Notes: generated by a model from the sequence alone, not told the origin. Shown: positions 1-9,169, counted from the stretch's first letter. The stretch: DNA of 64,000 nucleotides from Bradyrhizobium sp. 186 (GCF_023101685.1 NZ_CP082164.1:7254001-7318000); one strand, 5' to 3'. Numbers and translations are program-made.

Positions 1-36
1 TCGTGGGCGCGCAACAGCGTGGCCTCATCCACCGCT

Positions 37-137
37 GTCATTCCCCGCGAAAGCGGGGAATCCAGTATTCCAGAGGCTTCAGACGTTCCTCACAACCGCC
101 GCGGCGTACTGGATCGCCCGCCTTCGCGGGCGATGAC
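37..137. repeat. REP-type palindromic intergenic repeat
   Basis: Two inward-facing arms are visible: gtcattccccgcgaaagcgg on the left and a right arm ending cgccttcgcgggcgatgac, separated by about 60 bases containing ccagta and tactgg. It lies just downstream of the livF-like gene and may fold in the transcript. The family resembles dispersed palindromes seen at several other places in this window. Confidence 0.7.
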
Positions 138-201
138 ATCGGAAGTGTGGCGAGCGAGTCCTCAGTCTCGTCATCGCGAGCGCAGCGAAAAATGGCAGCG
201 C

Positions 202-906
202 CTACAGCCCCAGATACGCCTTGCGCACGTCCGGATTACCCATGATCTCGCTCGCGGCGCCCTGCATCAGCACGCGGCCGGTTTGCAGGATGTAGGCGCG
301 GTCAGCGATTTCGAGGCACTCGGCCATGCGCTGCTCGACGATCAGCACGGTCATGCCGGCATCGCGGATGCGCTTCACCGCCTGAAAGATCTCGTCGACC
401 AGTTTTGGCATGATGCCTTGCGAGGGCTCGTCGAGCATCAACAGCCGTGGGCGCGTCATCAGGGCGCGGCTGATCGCGAGCATCTGCTGCTCGCCGCCTG
501 AGAGCGTCTCCGCGCGCTGGTCGAGGCGCTCGGACAGGCGCGGGAACAGCGTGAAGACGAGATCGAGCGGCTCTTCGCGATTCGCTTCGCTGCGATACAG
601 ATAGCTGCCGAGACGCAGATTGTCGCGCACGGACAGGCGTGGGAACAGGCGGCGGTTCTCTGGCACATAGGCGATGCCGGTGGCCGTGATGTGGTGCTGC
701 GCCATGCCGTCAAGGCGCTTGCCGTCGAACGTCACCGTGCCCGAGCGCGGGCGCTCGGCGCCGGCAATGGATTTGAGAAGAGTCGACTTGCCTGCGCCGT
801 TGGCGCCGGCGACGCAGACGATCTCGCCCTTGGCGACTTCAATGCTGACCGCGGAGACCGCGACCAGGCCCTGATAGGCGGTCGTGACTTCATGCACTGA
901 CAGCAT
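202..906 (-). CDS. livF: Branched-chain amino acid-type ABC transporter ATP-binding protein (LivF-like)
   Basis: This 234-residue protein is the smaller of two ATPases of a LIV/HAAT-type importer. Walker A (GANGAGKST) is near residue 34, the signature (LSGGEQQ) near 135, and Walker B (RLLMLDEPSQG) is followed by the switch histidine region. It ends the minus-strand operon and overlaps the livG-like gene upstream by 17 bases, consistent with translational coupling. Substrate specificity cannot be read from an ATPase; family members carry branched-chain amino acids, amides, urea and related compounds. The neighbouring catabolic genes suggest a ureido or amino-acid-like substrate, which is inference. 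Confidence 0.93.
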   Translation of the reverse strand: MLSVHEVTTAYQGLVAVSAVSIEVAKGEIVCVAGANGAGKSTLLKSIAGAERPRSGTVTFDGKRLDGMAQHHITATGIAYVPENRRLFPRLSVRDNLRLGSYLYRSEANREEPLDLVFTLFPRLSERLDQRAETLSGGEQQMLAISRALMTRPRLLMLDEPSQGIMPKLVDEIFQAVKRIRDAGMTVLIVEQRMAECLEIADRAYILQTGRVLMQGAASEIMGNPDVRKAYLGL

Positions 907-1621
907 GACGATCTCCCAGATATGCGCTGATCACCTTGGGATCGCGGACGATATCGGCGGGCTTGCCCTCGACCAGCACCTTGCCGAGGTCGAGCACGAT
1001 GGCGCGATCGACCAGCGGCATCACGATCTCCATGACATGCTCGACCATCAGCACCGTGATGCCGGCATCGCGGACCTTGCGCACCAGCGCGACGCCGGTC
1101 TGCGCCTCGGTCGGCGTCAGCCCGGTGAGGACTTCGTCGAGCAGCAGCAGCTTTGGTTCGGTCGCAAGCGCACGCGCAACTTCGAGACGGCGCTTCTCGG
1201 CCGGCACGAGATCACTCGCGAGCACGTCGGCGCGGGCGGCCAGGCCGGTGAACTCCAGCACCTCACGCGCCTTGCGGCGGGCTTCGCGCATCACGGTGTT
1301 GCGCACCAGCGCGCCGACGATGACGTTGTCGATGACCGTCATGGTCTCGAAACTCTTGACCACCTGGAAGGTGCGCCCGACGCCGCGCTGGCAGCGCTCG
1401 GCCGCCGGCATCTTCGTGACATCCTCGCCGTCGAACCAGATCGAGCCCTGGGTCGGCGGCAGCACGCCGGCGATGAGATTGAACAGCGTCGACTTGCCGG
1501 CGCCGTTCGGACCGATCAGGCCGACAATCTCACCCCGGCCGACCGAGATCGAGACATCGCTGTTGGCAACGAGGCCGCCAAAGCGCTGCCAGACGCCGCG
1601 GGTTTCGAGGAGCGCGGTCAT
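890..1621 (-). CDS. livG: Branched-chain amino acid-type ABC transporter ATP-binding protein (LivG-like)
   Basis: The 243-residue ATPase has Walker A (GPNGAGKST) near residue 37 and Walker B (LLLLDEVLTGL), and ends with the LivG-type extension (YLGDRH). The family signature loop is degenerate: VPAEKRRLEVAR occurs where LSYGxQRxLEIAR is usual, so the LSGGQ glycines are not conserved. The aspartate and glutamate of Walker B remain. The start ATG overlaps the stop of the livM-like gene in an ATGA arrangement, so the genes are translated as a unit. It pairs with the livF-like ATPase downstream as the second nucleotide-binding subunit. Confidence 0.92.
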   Translation of the reverse strand: MTALLETRGVWQRFGGLVANSDVSISVGRGEIVGLIGPNGAGKSTLFNLIAGVLPPTQGSIWFDGEDVTKMPAAERCQRGVGRTFQVVKSFETMTVIDNVIVGALVRNTVMREARRKAREVLEFTGLAARADVLASDLVPAEKRRLEVARALATEPKLLLLDEVLTGLTPTEAQTGVALVRKVRDAGITVLMVEHVMEIVMPLVDRAIVLDLGKVLVEGKPADIVRDPKVISAYLGDRHAVSA

Positions 1622-2601
1622 CGCGTGGCTCCTTTCGACTTCGCCCGCGAGAACAGGCTCACCAATCCTTGCGGCAAGGCCAGCGAGATCAGCACGATCA
1701 GCGTGCCGTAGACGATGAGGTCGACGCCACGTCCGGAGCCGCCGATATAGGAGCGCGTCAGCTCCGTCATCGGGATCAGGATGGCCGCCCCTAACACCGG
1801 GCCCCAGAGCGTGCCGATGCCACCGAGCACGGCCGGCAGCGCCATCAGCAGCGAGAACTGGAAGCCCATGACGCTTTCAGGATCGATATAGGCGAGAAAC
1901 TGCGCATAGAAGGCGCCGCCGATGGCAACGAGGAAAGCAGAGACCGCAGCCGCGCCCATCTTGGAGTTGAACACGACGACGCCAAGGCTCTCGGCAGCTT
2001 CCGGATTGTCCTTCACCGCGCGCCACCAGAAACCCCATTTGGAGTCTTCGAGCCACCAGGTGACGAACCAGGCCACACAACACAGCACTAGCGCGAAATA
2101 GAAGTATGGCAGCTTGCTGCGCAGGAACTGGAATTTCAGCCAGCTGTCGCCGCGCACCGGAATGGTGATTCCCATCGCAGCCCCCGCCCATTCCCAATTC
2201 TGGAACAGGAGCAACCCGATCTCGGCGATGACGATGGTCGCGATCACGAAGTAGTGGCCGCGCAGGCGGAAGAAGGGATAGCCGAGCACCATCGCGATGA
2301 GCGCTGCGATCACGCCGCCGCCGAGCATGCCGAACCAGGGCAGCACGCCGAATTTCGTGAACAGGAGCTCGGTGGTGTAGGCGCCGATGCCGAAATAGAG
2401 CGCGTGGCCGAGCGATATCTGCCCGCAATAGCCGGACAGGATGTTCCAGCTCTGCGACAGCGCCGCGTACATCAAGGTCAGGATCAGGATGTTCTGGACG
2501 TAGACGTCTTTGATCACCAGCGGCGCAAGCGCAGCGAGCGCGGCCAGCACCGCGGCGATGATGAGGTCGCGGCGGCGCCGCGCGGCAAAATTCTTGTCCA
2601 T
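1618..2601 (-). CDS. livM: Branched-chain amino acid-type ABC transporter permease (LivM-like)
   Basis: This is a polytopic inner-membrane permease of about 327 residues. The LivM signature region ALSQSWNILSGYCGQISLGH is near residue 46, followed by the conserved glycine-rich FFRLRGHYFVIATI segment. At least eight hydrophobic segments are apparent. The chosen ATG overlaps the stop of livH (TGATG); a GTG one codon upstream is also possible. It should pair with the LivH-like permease to form the channel of the importer. Confidence 0.92.
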   Translation of the reverse strand: MDKNFAARRRRDLIIAAVLAALAALAPLVIKDVYVQNILILTLMYAALSQSWNILSGYCGQISLGHALYFGIGAYTTELLFTKFGVLPWFGMLGGGVIAALIAMVLGYPFFRLRGHYFVIATIVIAEIGLLLFQNWEWAGAAMGITIPVRGDSWLKFQFLRSKLPYFYFALVLCCVAWFVTWWLEDSKWGFWWRAVKDNPEAAESLGVVVFNSKMGAAAVSAFLVAIGGAFYAQFLAYIDPESVMGFQFSLLMALPAVLGGIGTLWGPVLGAAILIPMTELTRSYIGGSGRGVDLIVYGTLIVLISLALPQGLVSLFSRAKSKGATR

Positions 2602-3479
2602 CACATCGACCCGAACAGGCCGCGCGGCCGGATGAAAACGACGAGCAGATAGACGGCGTAGATGCCGACCGACTTAAGCGAGGGCGGCAGCACCAGCGCG
2701 GTGGTGGCTTCGACGAGGCCGACGATGATGCCGCCGGCGAAGGCGCCGAACACGCTGCCGAAGCCGCCGAGCGCCACCGTGACATAGGCGATCAGCGCAA
2801 AGGACGCGCCGACGTCGGGATAGATGTAGAAGAAGCTCGCCATGATCGCGCCGGCGAGACCGACCAGCGCGGCCCCAAGGCCCCAGCCCAGCGCAAACAC
2901 ACGGTTCTTGTCGATGCCGACCAGCGCCACGGCGCCCGGATCTTCACGGGTCGCTTCCAGCGCGCGACCGAAATCAGTACGGTGAATGAAGAAGTAGAGG
3001 CCGGCAAAAGCCAGGATCGAGACCAGTGCGCCGGCAAGTTGCGGCTCGGGCAAGAAGATGCCGGCAACAGAAATCGTCTTACCGCCCAGCCACGAATGAG
3101 GAACGCTGCGGTAGTCCGGCGTGAAGAAGAACTGCGCGAGACCGCGCATCACGATGGCAAGGCCGAAGGTCGAGAAGATCTGCACCATGCCCGCGTTGGT
3201 CTTTGCCCGCATGGCGAAGCGTACAATCAACAGGTAGACGACGGCGCCGAACACGAACAGCGCCGCGGCCACCAGCGGCGCCGACAGCAGGGGGTCGATG
3301 GCGAAGAAGGCAAACAGGAAGAAGCTCACGTACATCGCGATCATCAGGAACTCGCCATGGGCGAAGTTCACGACGTCCATCAGGCCGAAGATCAGCGCGA
3401 GGCCGACGGCGATCAGTCCGTAGAGCAGCCCCATCAGGAGGCCGCTTGCGAGACTTTGGATAATGGCTTGGGCTGTCAT
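2601..3479 (-). CDS. livH: Branched-chain amino acid-type ABC transporter permease (LivH-like)
   Basis: The 292-residue integral membrane protein has LivH hallmarks: an N-terminal QSLASGLLMGLLYGLIAVGL segment, VNFAHGEFLMI near residue 37, and GLAGAI with VTVALGGFGSVFGAFAGG toward the C-terminus. Length fits the family. It follows the substrate-binding protein gene after a 194-base gap holding a REP palindrome, an arrangement that often lowers expression of the membrane genes relative to the binding protein. Confidence 0.92.
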   Translation of the reverse strand: MTAQAIIQSLASGLLMGLLYGLIAVGLALIFGLMDVVNFAHGEFLMIAMYVSFFLFAFFAIDPLLSAPLVAAALFVFGAVVYLLIVRFAMRAKTNAGMVQIFSTFGLAIVMRGLAQFFFTPDYRSVPHSWLGGKTISVAGIFLPEPQLAGALVSILAFAGLYFFIHRTDFGRALEATREDPGAVALVGIDKNRVFALGWGLGAALVGLAGAIMASFFYIYPDVGASFALIAYVTVALGGFGSVFGAFAGGIIVGLVEATTALVLPPSLKSVGIYAVYLLVVFIRPRGLFGSM

Positions 3480-3517
3480 TGGTCAGCCTCCACTCCAGGA
3501 GTGCCGCAGTAGAGCTC

Positions 3518-3605
3518 CGTCATTGCGAGGAGCCCTTGCGACGAAGCAATCCAGACTGTCTCCGCGGATACATTCCTGGATTGCTTCGCTGCGCTCGCAA
3601 TGACG
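3518..3605. repeat. REP/BIME-type palindrome between binding-protein and permease genes
   Basis: Outer arms cgtcattgcgag and ctcgcaatgacg and inner arms cgaagcaatccag and ctggattgcttcg are seen. Because it is uninterrupted, this copy is a useful reference for the related copy broken by two insertion sequences at 35.4-38.4 kb. It could act as an mRNA stabiliser or attenuator within the transporter operon; that role is inference. Confidence 0.8.
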
Positions 3606-3673
3606 ACGCGGTGAAGCAGTTCGGTCCTCTCGGCTGTCACAGTGCTTGGTCCCTCATCTGCCCTGCGCGCGGC

Positions 3674-4918
3674 TTACTTCATCGGCCAGATCGCTTCGGC
3701 GATCGCGGCCTGCGGCGGGAAGATGGTAACGAACTTGCCGCCGACATATTGCAGCAGCACCGGGTCGGCGTCGTTGTTCTGACCCGTCTCGTCGAACTTG
3801 ACGCGCTTCCACGGCATGATGGTCTGCTCGCCCGGGATGTCGGTTGCGGCCAGCGCGTCACGGATCTTCTCGCCGTCGGCCGACTTGGCGCGGTTGATCG
3901 CGTCGGCCAGGATGATCAGGCCCATGAACTGGCGCGAGGTGAGGTCATTGAAGTCCTTGCCCGATCTCGCCTTGAACATCTCGTTGATCTTGCCGACCAT
4001 CGGGCGCTTCTGCGCGAGATCGAGCGAGAAGGTCCCGCGCGAGATCACGCCTTCGAGCTTGTCGCCGACGGCATCATAGAGCGCCTTCTCGGAGAAACCG
4101 GCGTCCTGCGCCACGATCGCGTTCGGCTTGTAGCCGAGCTCGGCCATGGTCTTGACCAGGAGGATGCCGTCGGTGGTGTAGCTTGAGGGCATCAGCACGT
4201 CGGCGTTCGCGGACTTGAGCTGCTGCACCTCGGCCGACAGCGACGGCGAGTTGGCGCGGTACTTGATGTCGGAGACGATCTTGTAACCGCGCTCGCCGGC
4301 GATCTTGGCCTGGGCATTGCCGGAGTCGGTGCCGAAGATGGTGTCCTCGTGGAACAGCGACAGTGTGTCGATCTTGGTGCCCTTCTTCTTCAAGGCGTCG
4401 AAGAAGTCGAACATCGCGGCCGAGTACATTTCGTCATGCGGGGAGGCACGGAAGTAATATTTGAGGCCGCGGCGATGCAGGCTCGGCGAGGAGTTGTCGG
4501 CGGACACGAACGGGATCTGGTAGCGTTCGCAGATCTGGCTGACGGTGACGGCAACCGCGCTCTGATAGGTGCCGATGATGGCGGAGACCTTCTCCTGCGT
4601 GATCAGGCGCTCGGCTTCGGCGCGGCCCTTCTGCGGATCGGCTTGGTGGTCGGCGAACACCAGGCGAACTTTTGCGCCGCCGAGGCCCGGCAGGCCCTCG
4701 CCCTTTGCCAGCGGCAGGTCGAAATCGGTGTCCTTGTTGATCACCTCGAGCGCGGTCTCATAGGCCTTCTGCGCGTCGATGCCCTGCTGGGCGCTGCCGC
4801 CCGAGAACGGATAGATGACGCCGATCACGACTTCCGAAGTCTGCGCGCGTGCCGCCAGCGGCACCAGCGCGGCGGTGGCGGTGGCACCCAACAACACATC
4901 GCGGCGAGTGATCGTCAT
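3674..4918 (-). CDS. ABC transporter periplasmic substrate-binding protein (LivK/Peripla_BP_6 family)
   Basis: The 414-residue protein begins MTITRRDVLLGATATAALVP followed by LAARAQ, a Tat-like (RR) signal with signal-peptidase-type AxA cleavage. The mature protein starts EVVIGVIYPFSGGSAQQG, typical of type I LIV-binding proteins, and keeps QKVSAIIGTYQSAVA-like and ASPHDE segments around the ligand cleft. Upstream in-frame starts (to 5008) were rejected because the signal peptide starts at this ATG and an AGGGGAC-type ribosome site precedes it. It is the specificity component for livHMGF-like genes downstream. The ligand is unknown. Confidence 0.92.
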   Translation of the reverse strand: MTITRRDVLLGATATAALVPLAARAQTSEVVIGVIYPFSGGSAQQGIDAQKAYETALEVINKDTDFDLPLAKGEGLPGLGGAKVRLVFADHQADPQKGRAEAERLITQEKVSAIIGTYQSAVAVTVSQICERYQIPFVSADNSSPSLHRRGLKYYFRASPHDEMYSAAMFDFFDALKKKGTKIDTLSLFHEDTIFGTDSGNAQAKIAGERGYKIVSDIKYRANSPSLSAEVQQLKSANADVLMPSSYTTDGILLVKTMAELGYKPNAIVAQDAGFSEKALYDAVGDKLEGVISRGTFSLDLAQKRPMVGKINEMFKARSGKDFNDLTSRQFMGLIILADAINRAKSADGEKIRDALAATDIPGEQTIMPWKRVKFDETGQNNDADPVLLQYVGGKFVTIFPPQAAIAEAIWPMK

Positions 4919-4941
4919 GGCAAAGTCCCCTGTTACTGAAT

Positions 4942-4955
4942 TTCGATTGATCGAA
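4942..4955. promoter_or_regulatory. Palindrome upstream of the binding-protein gene
   Basis: ttcgat-tg-atcgaa forms a perfect 6-bp inverted repeat 23 bases before the start codon. It shares tcgat/atcga half-sites with the palindrome in front of the nearby LysR gene, so it may be a second site for that regulator. No promoter boxes could be assigned with certainty. Confidence 0.4.
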
Positions 4956-5007
4956 TGAAGTGATTGATGGGTGCGGTAAAGCCCGAAGAAGCAGCAAATG
5001 CTGCCCA

Positions 5008-5823
5008 CTAAATCACGGCCATGTTCCTGTTCTTGAGATCCGTCACCAGCATCAAGCCCGGCGAATGCGTGATCGCGAACGGCAGCTTGGCGGCATTGAT
5101 CACCGATTGCGGCGTGACGCCGCAGGCCCAGAACACCGGGATCTCGTCGTCGGCGACAGGCACGGGATCACCGTAGTCGGGCTTGGCGATGTCCTTGATA
5201 CCGATCAGATGCGGATGGCCGAGATGCACGGGCGCGCCATGCACGGCGGGATAGCGCGAGGTGATCTGCACAGCGCGGATCGCATCCGCCGCCTTGAAAG
5301 GGCGCATCGACACCACCATCGGGCCGGCGAATGGACCGGACTCGCCGCACGCGATGTTGGTGCGGTACATCGGCACACGCACGTTCTGCTCGATGTGGCG
5401 GATCGGCATGCCCTCGTCGAGCAGAGCCTCTTCGAACGAGAACGAGCACCCGAGCACGAAGGTCACGAGATCGTCGCGCCAATAGCCGGTCACGTCGGTC
5501 GGCTCGTCGACCACTTCGCCGTCGCGCCAAACACGGTAGCGCGGCACGTCGGTGCGGATGTCGAGATCGGCGCCGAGCGAGGGAATGTGCGGACTGCCGA
5601 CATCGGACATGCCGATGATCGGGCACGGTTTCGGATTGAGCTGGCAGAAGCGATGAAAGGCGCTGGCATATTCCGCCGGCAGGATCGCCAGGTTGCCCTG
5701 CACGAAGCCGGGGGCGACACCCGCGGTAGAGCCGACCTGGCCGCCGCGATAGGCGAGCCGCGCCCGGCGGCTCGGGAGGACGTCGGGCGTTTCAGTTTGC
5801 TGCGCTGCCACCAAAACAGTCAT
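5008..5823 (-). CDS. DUF1445 (UPF0317) protein, putative hydro-lyase / D-glutamate cyclase family
   Basis: The 271-residue cytosolic protein has DUF1445 hallmarks: [20 protein letters not shown] near the start, [14 protein letters not shown] mid-protein, [10 protein letters not shown], and [11 protein letters not shown] at the end. The eukaryotic relative with this domain is D-glutamate cyclase, and bacterial members are annotated as putative hydro-lyases. The ATG at 5823 was chosen over an upstream in-frame start because the homologous region begins there. It heads the transporter operon and is divergent from a LysR gene, suggesting that it acts on the imported compound. The exact reaction is not known. 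Confidence 0.85.
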   Translation of the reverse strand: MTVLVAAQQTETPDVLPSRRARLAYRGGQVGSTAGVAPGFVQGNLAILPAEYASAFHRFCQLNPKPCPIIGMSDVGSPHIPSLGADLDIRTDVPRYRVWRDGEVVDEPTDVTGYWRDDLVTFVLGCSFSFEEALLDEGMPIRHIEQNVRVPMYRTNIACGESGPFAGPMVVSMRPFKAADAIRAVQITSRYPAVHGAPVHLGHPHLIGIKDIAKPDYGDPVPVADDEIPVFWACGVTPQSVINAAKLPFAITHSPGLMLVTDLKNRNMAVI

Positions 5824-5905
5824 GTGATCGACCTGCCTATAAACTCGACAAAGACAAGCCAACACCAAGCGTGCTATAAAGTCTAATCTTCCTTTCTAAT
5901 CAATA

Positions 5906-5926
5906 TCGATAAATATCTTTTATCGA
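5906..5926. promoter_or_regulatory. Probable LysR operator
   Basis: tcgataaa-N5-tttatcga is a perfect 8-bp inverted repeat in an AT-rich stretch, 17 bases before the LysR start and between divergent genes. It fits the T-N11-A dyad expected for LysR autoregulation and control of the divergent transcript. Confidence 0.6.
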
Positions 5927-5943
5927 AGGGGATATTTCTTCCA

Positions 5944-6861
5944 ATGCTGGACTTCAGGTCGATCGAGACGTTCCTCTGGGTTGTGAAGCTCGGCAGCTTC
6001 CGCGGCGCCGCGGCACGGCTCAACACGACCCAGCCCGCGATCTCCCAGCGCATCGCCCAGCTGGAGCGCGAGATGGGGGTGAAGCTCCTCAACCGCGACC
6101 ATCGGGCGGCCTCGCCGACGCCGAGCGGGCGGCAGATGATGGTCTATGCGGAAAAGCTGATCGGCCTGCGCGCCGCAATGATAGCCGAGATCGGCGATCG
6201 CTCCGCGATGCGCGGCGTGATGCGCCTCGGCGTCGCCGAGACCATCGTGCACACCTGGCTGCCGCGGCTGGTCAAGAGCATGAACGAAATCTATCCGAAC
6301 CTGTCGCTGGAGATCGAGGTCGACATCACACCGAACCTCACCGCGCGCCTGCTCGCGCAGGAGATCGAGCTTGCCTTCGTGGTGGGCCCACTGTCCGCCT
6401 CCGGCGTGCACAACCGCGTGCTCGCCGATTATCCGATCGGCTTTCTCGCAAGCCCGTCGCTCGGGCTCGGCAACGGCCCGGTGACGCGGGCGGAGCTCGC
6501 GCGGTTTCCGATCATCACCTTCCCGCGCAAGACCAGGCCCTACGAAGTCGTGCGCGAGGTGTTCGACCGGCCGGAGCTGCCGCCGATCCGGCTGCACGCC
6601 TCCGCATCGCTCGCCACCGTCATCCACATGGCGGTCGAAGGGCTCGGCGTTGCCGTAATCCCCGATGCCATCGTCGAGAACGAGCTCGCGGACGGGCGGC
6701 TGCAACTGCTCGACACCGATCTCGAAATCGCGCCGCTGACATTCACGGCGAGCTGGCTCGCCTCGCCGGATGTCGTGGCGGTGGAGCGCGTCGCCGAGCT
6801 TGCACGGCAGATTGCGCAGAGCAGCCTCGCGGTTGACGAGCCCGCGCTGGCGCGTCATTGA
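5944..6861 (+). CDS. LysR-family transcriptional regulator
   Basis: The 305-residue protein has an N-terminal winged helix-turn-helix (residues 1-60; FLWVVKLGSFRGAAARLNTT followed by QPAISQRIAQLE) and a LysR substrate-binding domain from about residue 90. Length matches the family. Being divergent from the DUF1445/transporter operon and upstream of three plus-strand catabolic genes, it is the likely pathway regulator. The effector is unknown but is probably the transported or hydrolysed compound. Confidence 0.93.
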   Translation: MLDFRSIETFLWVVKLGSFRGAAARLNTTQPAISQRIAQLEREMGVKLLNRDHRAASPTPSGRQMMVYAEKLIGLRAAMIAEIGDRSAMRGVMRLGVAETIVHTWLPRLVKSMNEIYPNLSLEIEVDITPNLTARLLAQEIELAFVVGPLSASGVHNRVLADYPIGFLASPSLGLGNGPVTRAELARFPIITFPRKTRPYEVVREVFDRPELPPIRLHASASLATVIHMAVEGLGVAVIPDAIVENELADGRLQLLDTDLEIAPLTFTASWLASPDVVAVERVAELARQIAQSSLAVDEPALARH

Positions 6862-6885
6862 AAAAGACGCCGGACAATTTTCACC

Positions 6886-6965
6886 GTCATTCCGGGATGG
6901 TGCGTAATGCATCAGACCCGGAATCTCGAGATTCCGGGTTCGCCCTTCGGGCACCCCGGAATGAC
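6886..6965. repeat. Palindromic intergenic repeat
   Basis: Arms gtcattccgggatgg and accccggaatgac enclose nested complementary segments (acccggaatctcgag / attccgggt). It sits between the LysR gene and the amidohydrolase gene and belongs to the dispersed palindromes of this genome. Confidence 0.65.
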
Positions 6966-6983
6966 AACTGAGAGACTGACCGC

Positions 6984-8234
6984 ATGAGCCGAGCCGCCAC
7001 CAACCTGCAAATCGATTCCGCCCGCCTCTGGGGCTCCATCCATGACACCGCGCAATTCGGCGCGACACAAAAAGGCGGCGTGCGACGGCTGACGCTGAGT
7101 TCCGAAGACAAGCAGGTGCGCGACTGGTTCCGTAGGGCATGCGAGGACGCCGGCCTCGATGTGCATGTCGATGCGCTCGGCTCTCAGTTCGGCCTGCGCA
7201 AGGGACGGGACATGTCGAAGCCGCCTGTCGGCATCGGCTCGCATCTCGATACGCAGCCGACCGGGGGCAAGTATGACGGCATCCTGGGAACACTTGGCGC
7301 GCTCGAAGTGATCCGCACGCTGAACGATGCCGGCATCGAGACCGAGGCGCCGATCTGCGTCGTCAACTGGACCAACGAGGAAGGCTCGCGCTTCGCGCCG
7401 GCGATGATGGCCTCCGCCGCCTATGTCGGCGATTTCACCACCGACGATATCCTGTCGCGCAAGGACGCCGAGGGCACGACCGTCGGCCAGGCGCTCGACG
7501 GCATCGGGTATCGCGGCGACAAGCCGGTCGGCTTCCAGAAGCTCGGCTGCTTCGTCGAGCTGCACATCGAGCAAGGTCCGATCCTCGAAGCCGAGGGTAA
7601 GACCATCGGCGTGGTCGATTCCGGCCAGGGCGTGTTGTGGTACGACGGCAAGATTTCCGGCTTCGAGAGCCATGCGGGCTCGACGCCGATGCCGCTGCGG
7701 CGCGATGCGCTGGCGACACTGTCGGAGATCGTGCTGGCGATGGAGACCATCGCGAAGAAGCACGGGCCGAAGGCGGTCGGCACCATCGGCGAAGCCGTCA
7801 TCGCAAACCCCTCGCGCAACGTCATTCCCGGCGAGATCGCCTTCACCATGGATTGCCGCAGCGCCGATGGCGCGATCATGGATGCGCTCGATCGCGATTT
7901 GCGCGCCGCGATTGCCGAGATCGCCGCGCGCCGCAAGGTCGAGGTGAAGATCGACCTGGTCTGGCGCAAGCCGCCGACGCACTTTGATGCCAAACTCATT
8001 GCAGCCGTCGAGAACGCGGCGAAGACGCTCGGCTATTCCTCTCGCCGCATCACCTCCGGCGCCGGCCACGACGCCTGCAACCTCAACACCATCATGCCGG
8101 CGGCGATGGTGTTCGTGCCCTGCAAGGACGGCATCAGCCACAACGAGCTGGAAGACGCCACACAGCCCGACTGCGCCGCGGGCGCCAACGTGCTGATGCA
8201 TACGGTGCTGGCGATCGCCGGCGTCGCGTCCTGA
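6984..8234 (+). CDS. Zn-dependent amidohydrolase, M20 family (N-carbamoyl-L-amino acid hydrolase / allantoate amidohydrolase type)
   Basis: The 416-residue enzyme shows the carbamoylase/allantoate hydrolase pattern: GSHLDTQPTGGKYDGILG (metal His/Asp), WTNEEGSRFAPAM (metal Glu), ELHIEQGPILE, and GAGHDACNLN with PCKDGISHNE near the C-terminus (last metal ligand region). It would hydrolyse a carbamoyl or ureido amide in the cytosol, releasing ammonia and carbon dioxide. Substrate cannot be fixed by sequence alone: L-N-carbamoyl amino acids, beta-ureido acids and allantoate are all family substrates. The downstream Ldh-family gene is reminiscent of ureidoglycolate dehydrogenase, making a ureide route plausible. 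Confidence 0.88.
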   Translation: MSRAATNLQIDSARLWGSIHDTAQFGATQKGGVRRLTLSSEDKQVRDWFRRACEDAGLDVHVDALGSQFGLRKGRDMSKPPVGIGSHLDTQPTGGKYDGILGTLGALEVIRTLNDAGIETEAPICVVNWTNEEGSRFAPAMMASAAYVGDFTTDDILSRKDAEGTTVGQALDGIGYRGDKPVGFQKLGCFVELHIEQGPILEAEGKTIGVVDSGQGVLWYDGKISGFESHAGSTPMPLRRDALATLSEIVLAMETIAKKHGPKAVGTIGEAVIANPSRNVIPGEIAFTMDCRSADGAIMDALDRDLRAAIAEIAARRKVEVKIDLVWRKPPTHFDAKLIAAVENAAKTLGYSSRRITSGAGHDACNLNTIMPAAMVFVPCKDGISHNELEDATQPDCAAGANVLMHTVLAIAGVAS

Positions 8235-8246
8235 CCGGAGAGAGCC

Positions 8247-9158
8247 ATGCGGGGAGTTTTCGCCGACGCCAATGAAGCTCTCGCCGTGATCATGGAGCGG
8301 CTGGGGAAGCCGGGCGATCCCAAGGTGCGGATCCACCGCGATCCCGATATCAAGCCAGAACAATACCCTGAAATCCTCGACGGCGCCGAGATCGCGATCG
8401 TCGATCACACCGCGCTGCCGACCGAAATTGCGAAAAAGTGCCAGGGCCTGAAGCACGTCGTGTTCCTCGGCACCGGCGCACGCAGCTACATGAATCCGGA
8501 GGAGCTGGCCGAGCTCGGCATCTCCGTGCATCTGATCAAGGGCTATGGCGACACGGCCGTGGCGGAATCCGCAATCGCGCTGATGTGGGCCTCCGCGCGC
8601 GTCGTTGCGATGATGGACCGCGAGATGCGCGCCGGCAATTGGCTGCGCGAGGACGGCATGCAGCTCACCGGCAAGACGCTCGGCCTCATAGGCTTCGGCG
8701 GCATCGCCGCGGAGGTCGCGCGCATTGCGTCCGGCAGCGGCATGAAGGTGATTGCCTGGAATCGCTCGCCGAAGAGCTATCCCGGCGTGGAATTCACCGA
8801 CCTCAACACGGTACTGGCGACAAGCGACGTGGTGTCGCTGCATCTGCTGCTCAACGACGAAACCCGCGGCATGATCACGCGCGAACAGATTGCGAAGATG
8901 AAGCCCGGCGTCATCCTCATCAACACCGCGCGCGCCGCGGTCGTCGATGAGCAGGCGATGATCGACGCGCTGAAATCAGGCCACATCCGCCATGCCGGCC
9001 TCGACGTCTTCAACATCGAGCCGCTGCCCGGCGATCACCCGCTGACGAAGCTGCCGAACGTGACGCTGTCGGCGCATTCTGCTTTCCGCACGCCGGAGGC
9101 GAGCGAAAATCTGATTGAAGCGGCGTGGGAGCACTGCCGGCGGATTGTAAAAGGATAA
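8247..9158 (+). CDS. D-isomer-specific 2-hydroxyacid dehydrogenase
   Basis: The 303-residue NAD(P)-dependent oxidoreductase has the Rossmann motif GLIGFGGIAAEVARIA near residue 150, the substrate/catalytic Arg in NTARAAVVDE, the Glu in GLDVFNIEPLP and the catalytic His in LSAHSAFRTP. A strong ribosome site (ggagaga) precedes the ATG, 12 bases after the hydrolase stop, so the genes form an operon. It reduces or oxidises a 2-oxo/2-hydroxy acid; the precise substrate is not evident. Confidence 0.9.
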   Translation: MRGVFADANEALAVIMERLGKPGDPKVRIHRDPDIKPEQYPEILDGAEIAIVDHTALPTEIAKKCQGLKHVVFLGTGARSYMNPEELAELGISVHLIKGYGDTAVAESAIALMWASARVVAMMDREMRAGNWLREDGMQLTGKTLGLIGFGGIAAEVARIASGSGMKVIAWNRSPKSYPGVEFTDLNTVLATSDVVSLHLLLNDETRGMITREQIAKMKPGVILINTARAAVVDEQAMIDALKSGHIRHAGLDVFNIEPLPGDHPLTKLPNVTLSAHSAFRTPEASENLIEAAWEHCRRIVKG

Positions 9159-9169
9159 GAACAGCAACA

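Noticed and set aside
19..200. Small frames at the left window edge
   Set aside because: They run through a palindromic repeat and are not protein-like.
6912..8843. 643-codon minus-strand frame opposite the amidohydrolase and 2-hydroxyacid dehydrogenase genes
   Set aside because: It is antisense to two genes with clear family motifs; the His/Arg/Asp-rich translation is typical of a shadow frame in high-GC DNA.
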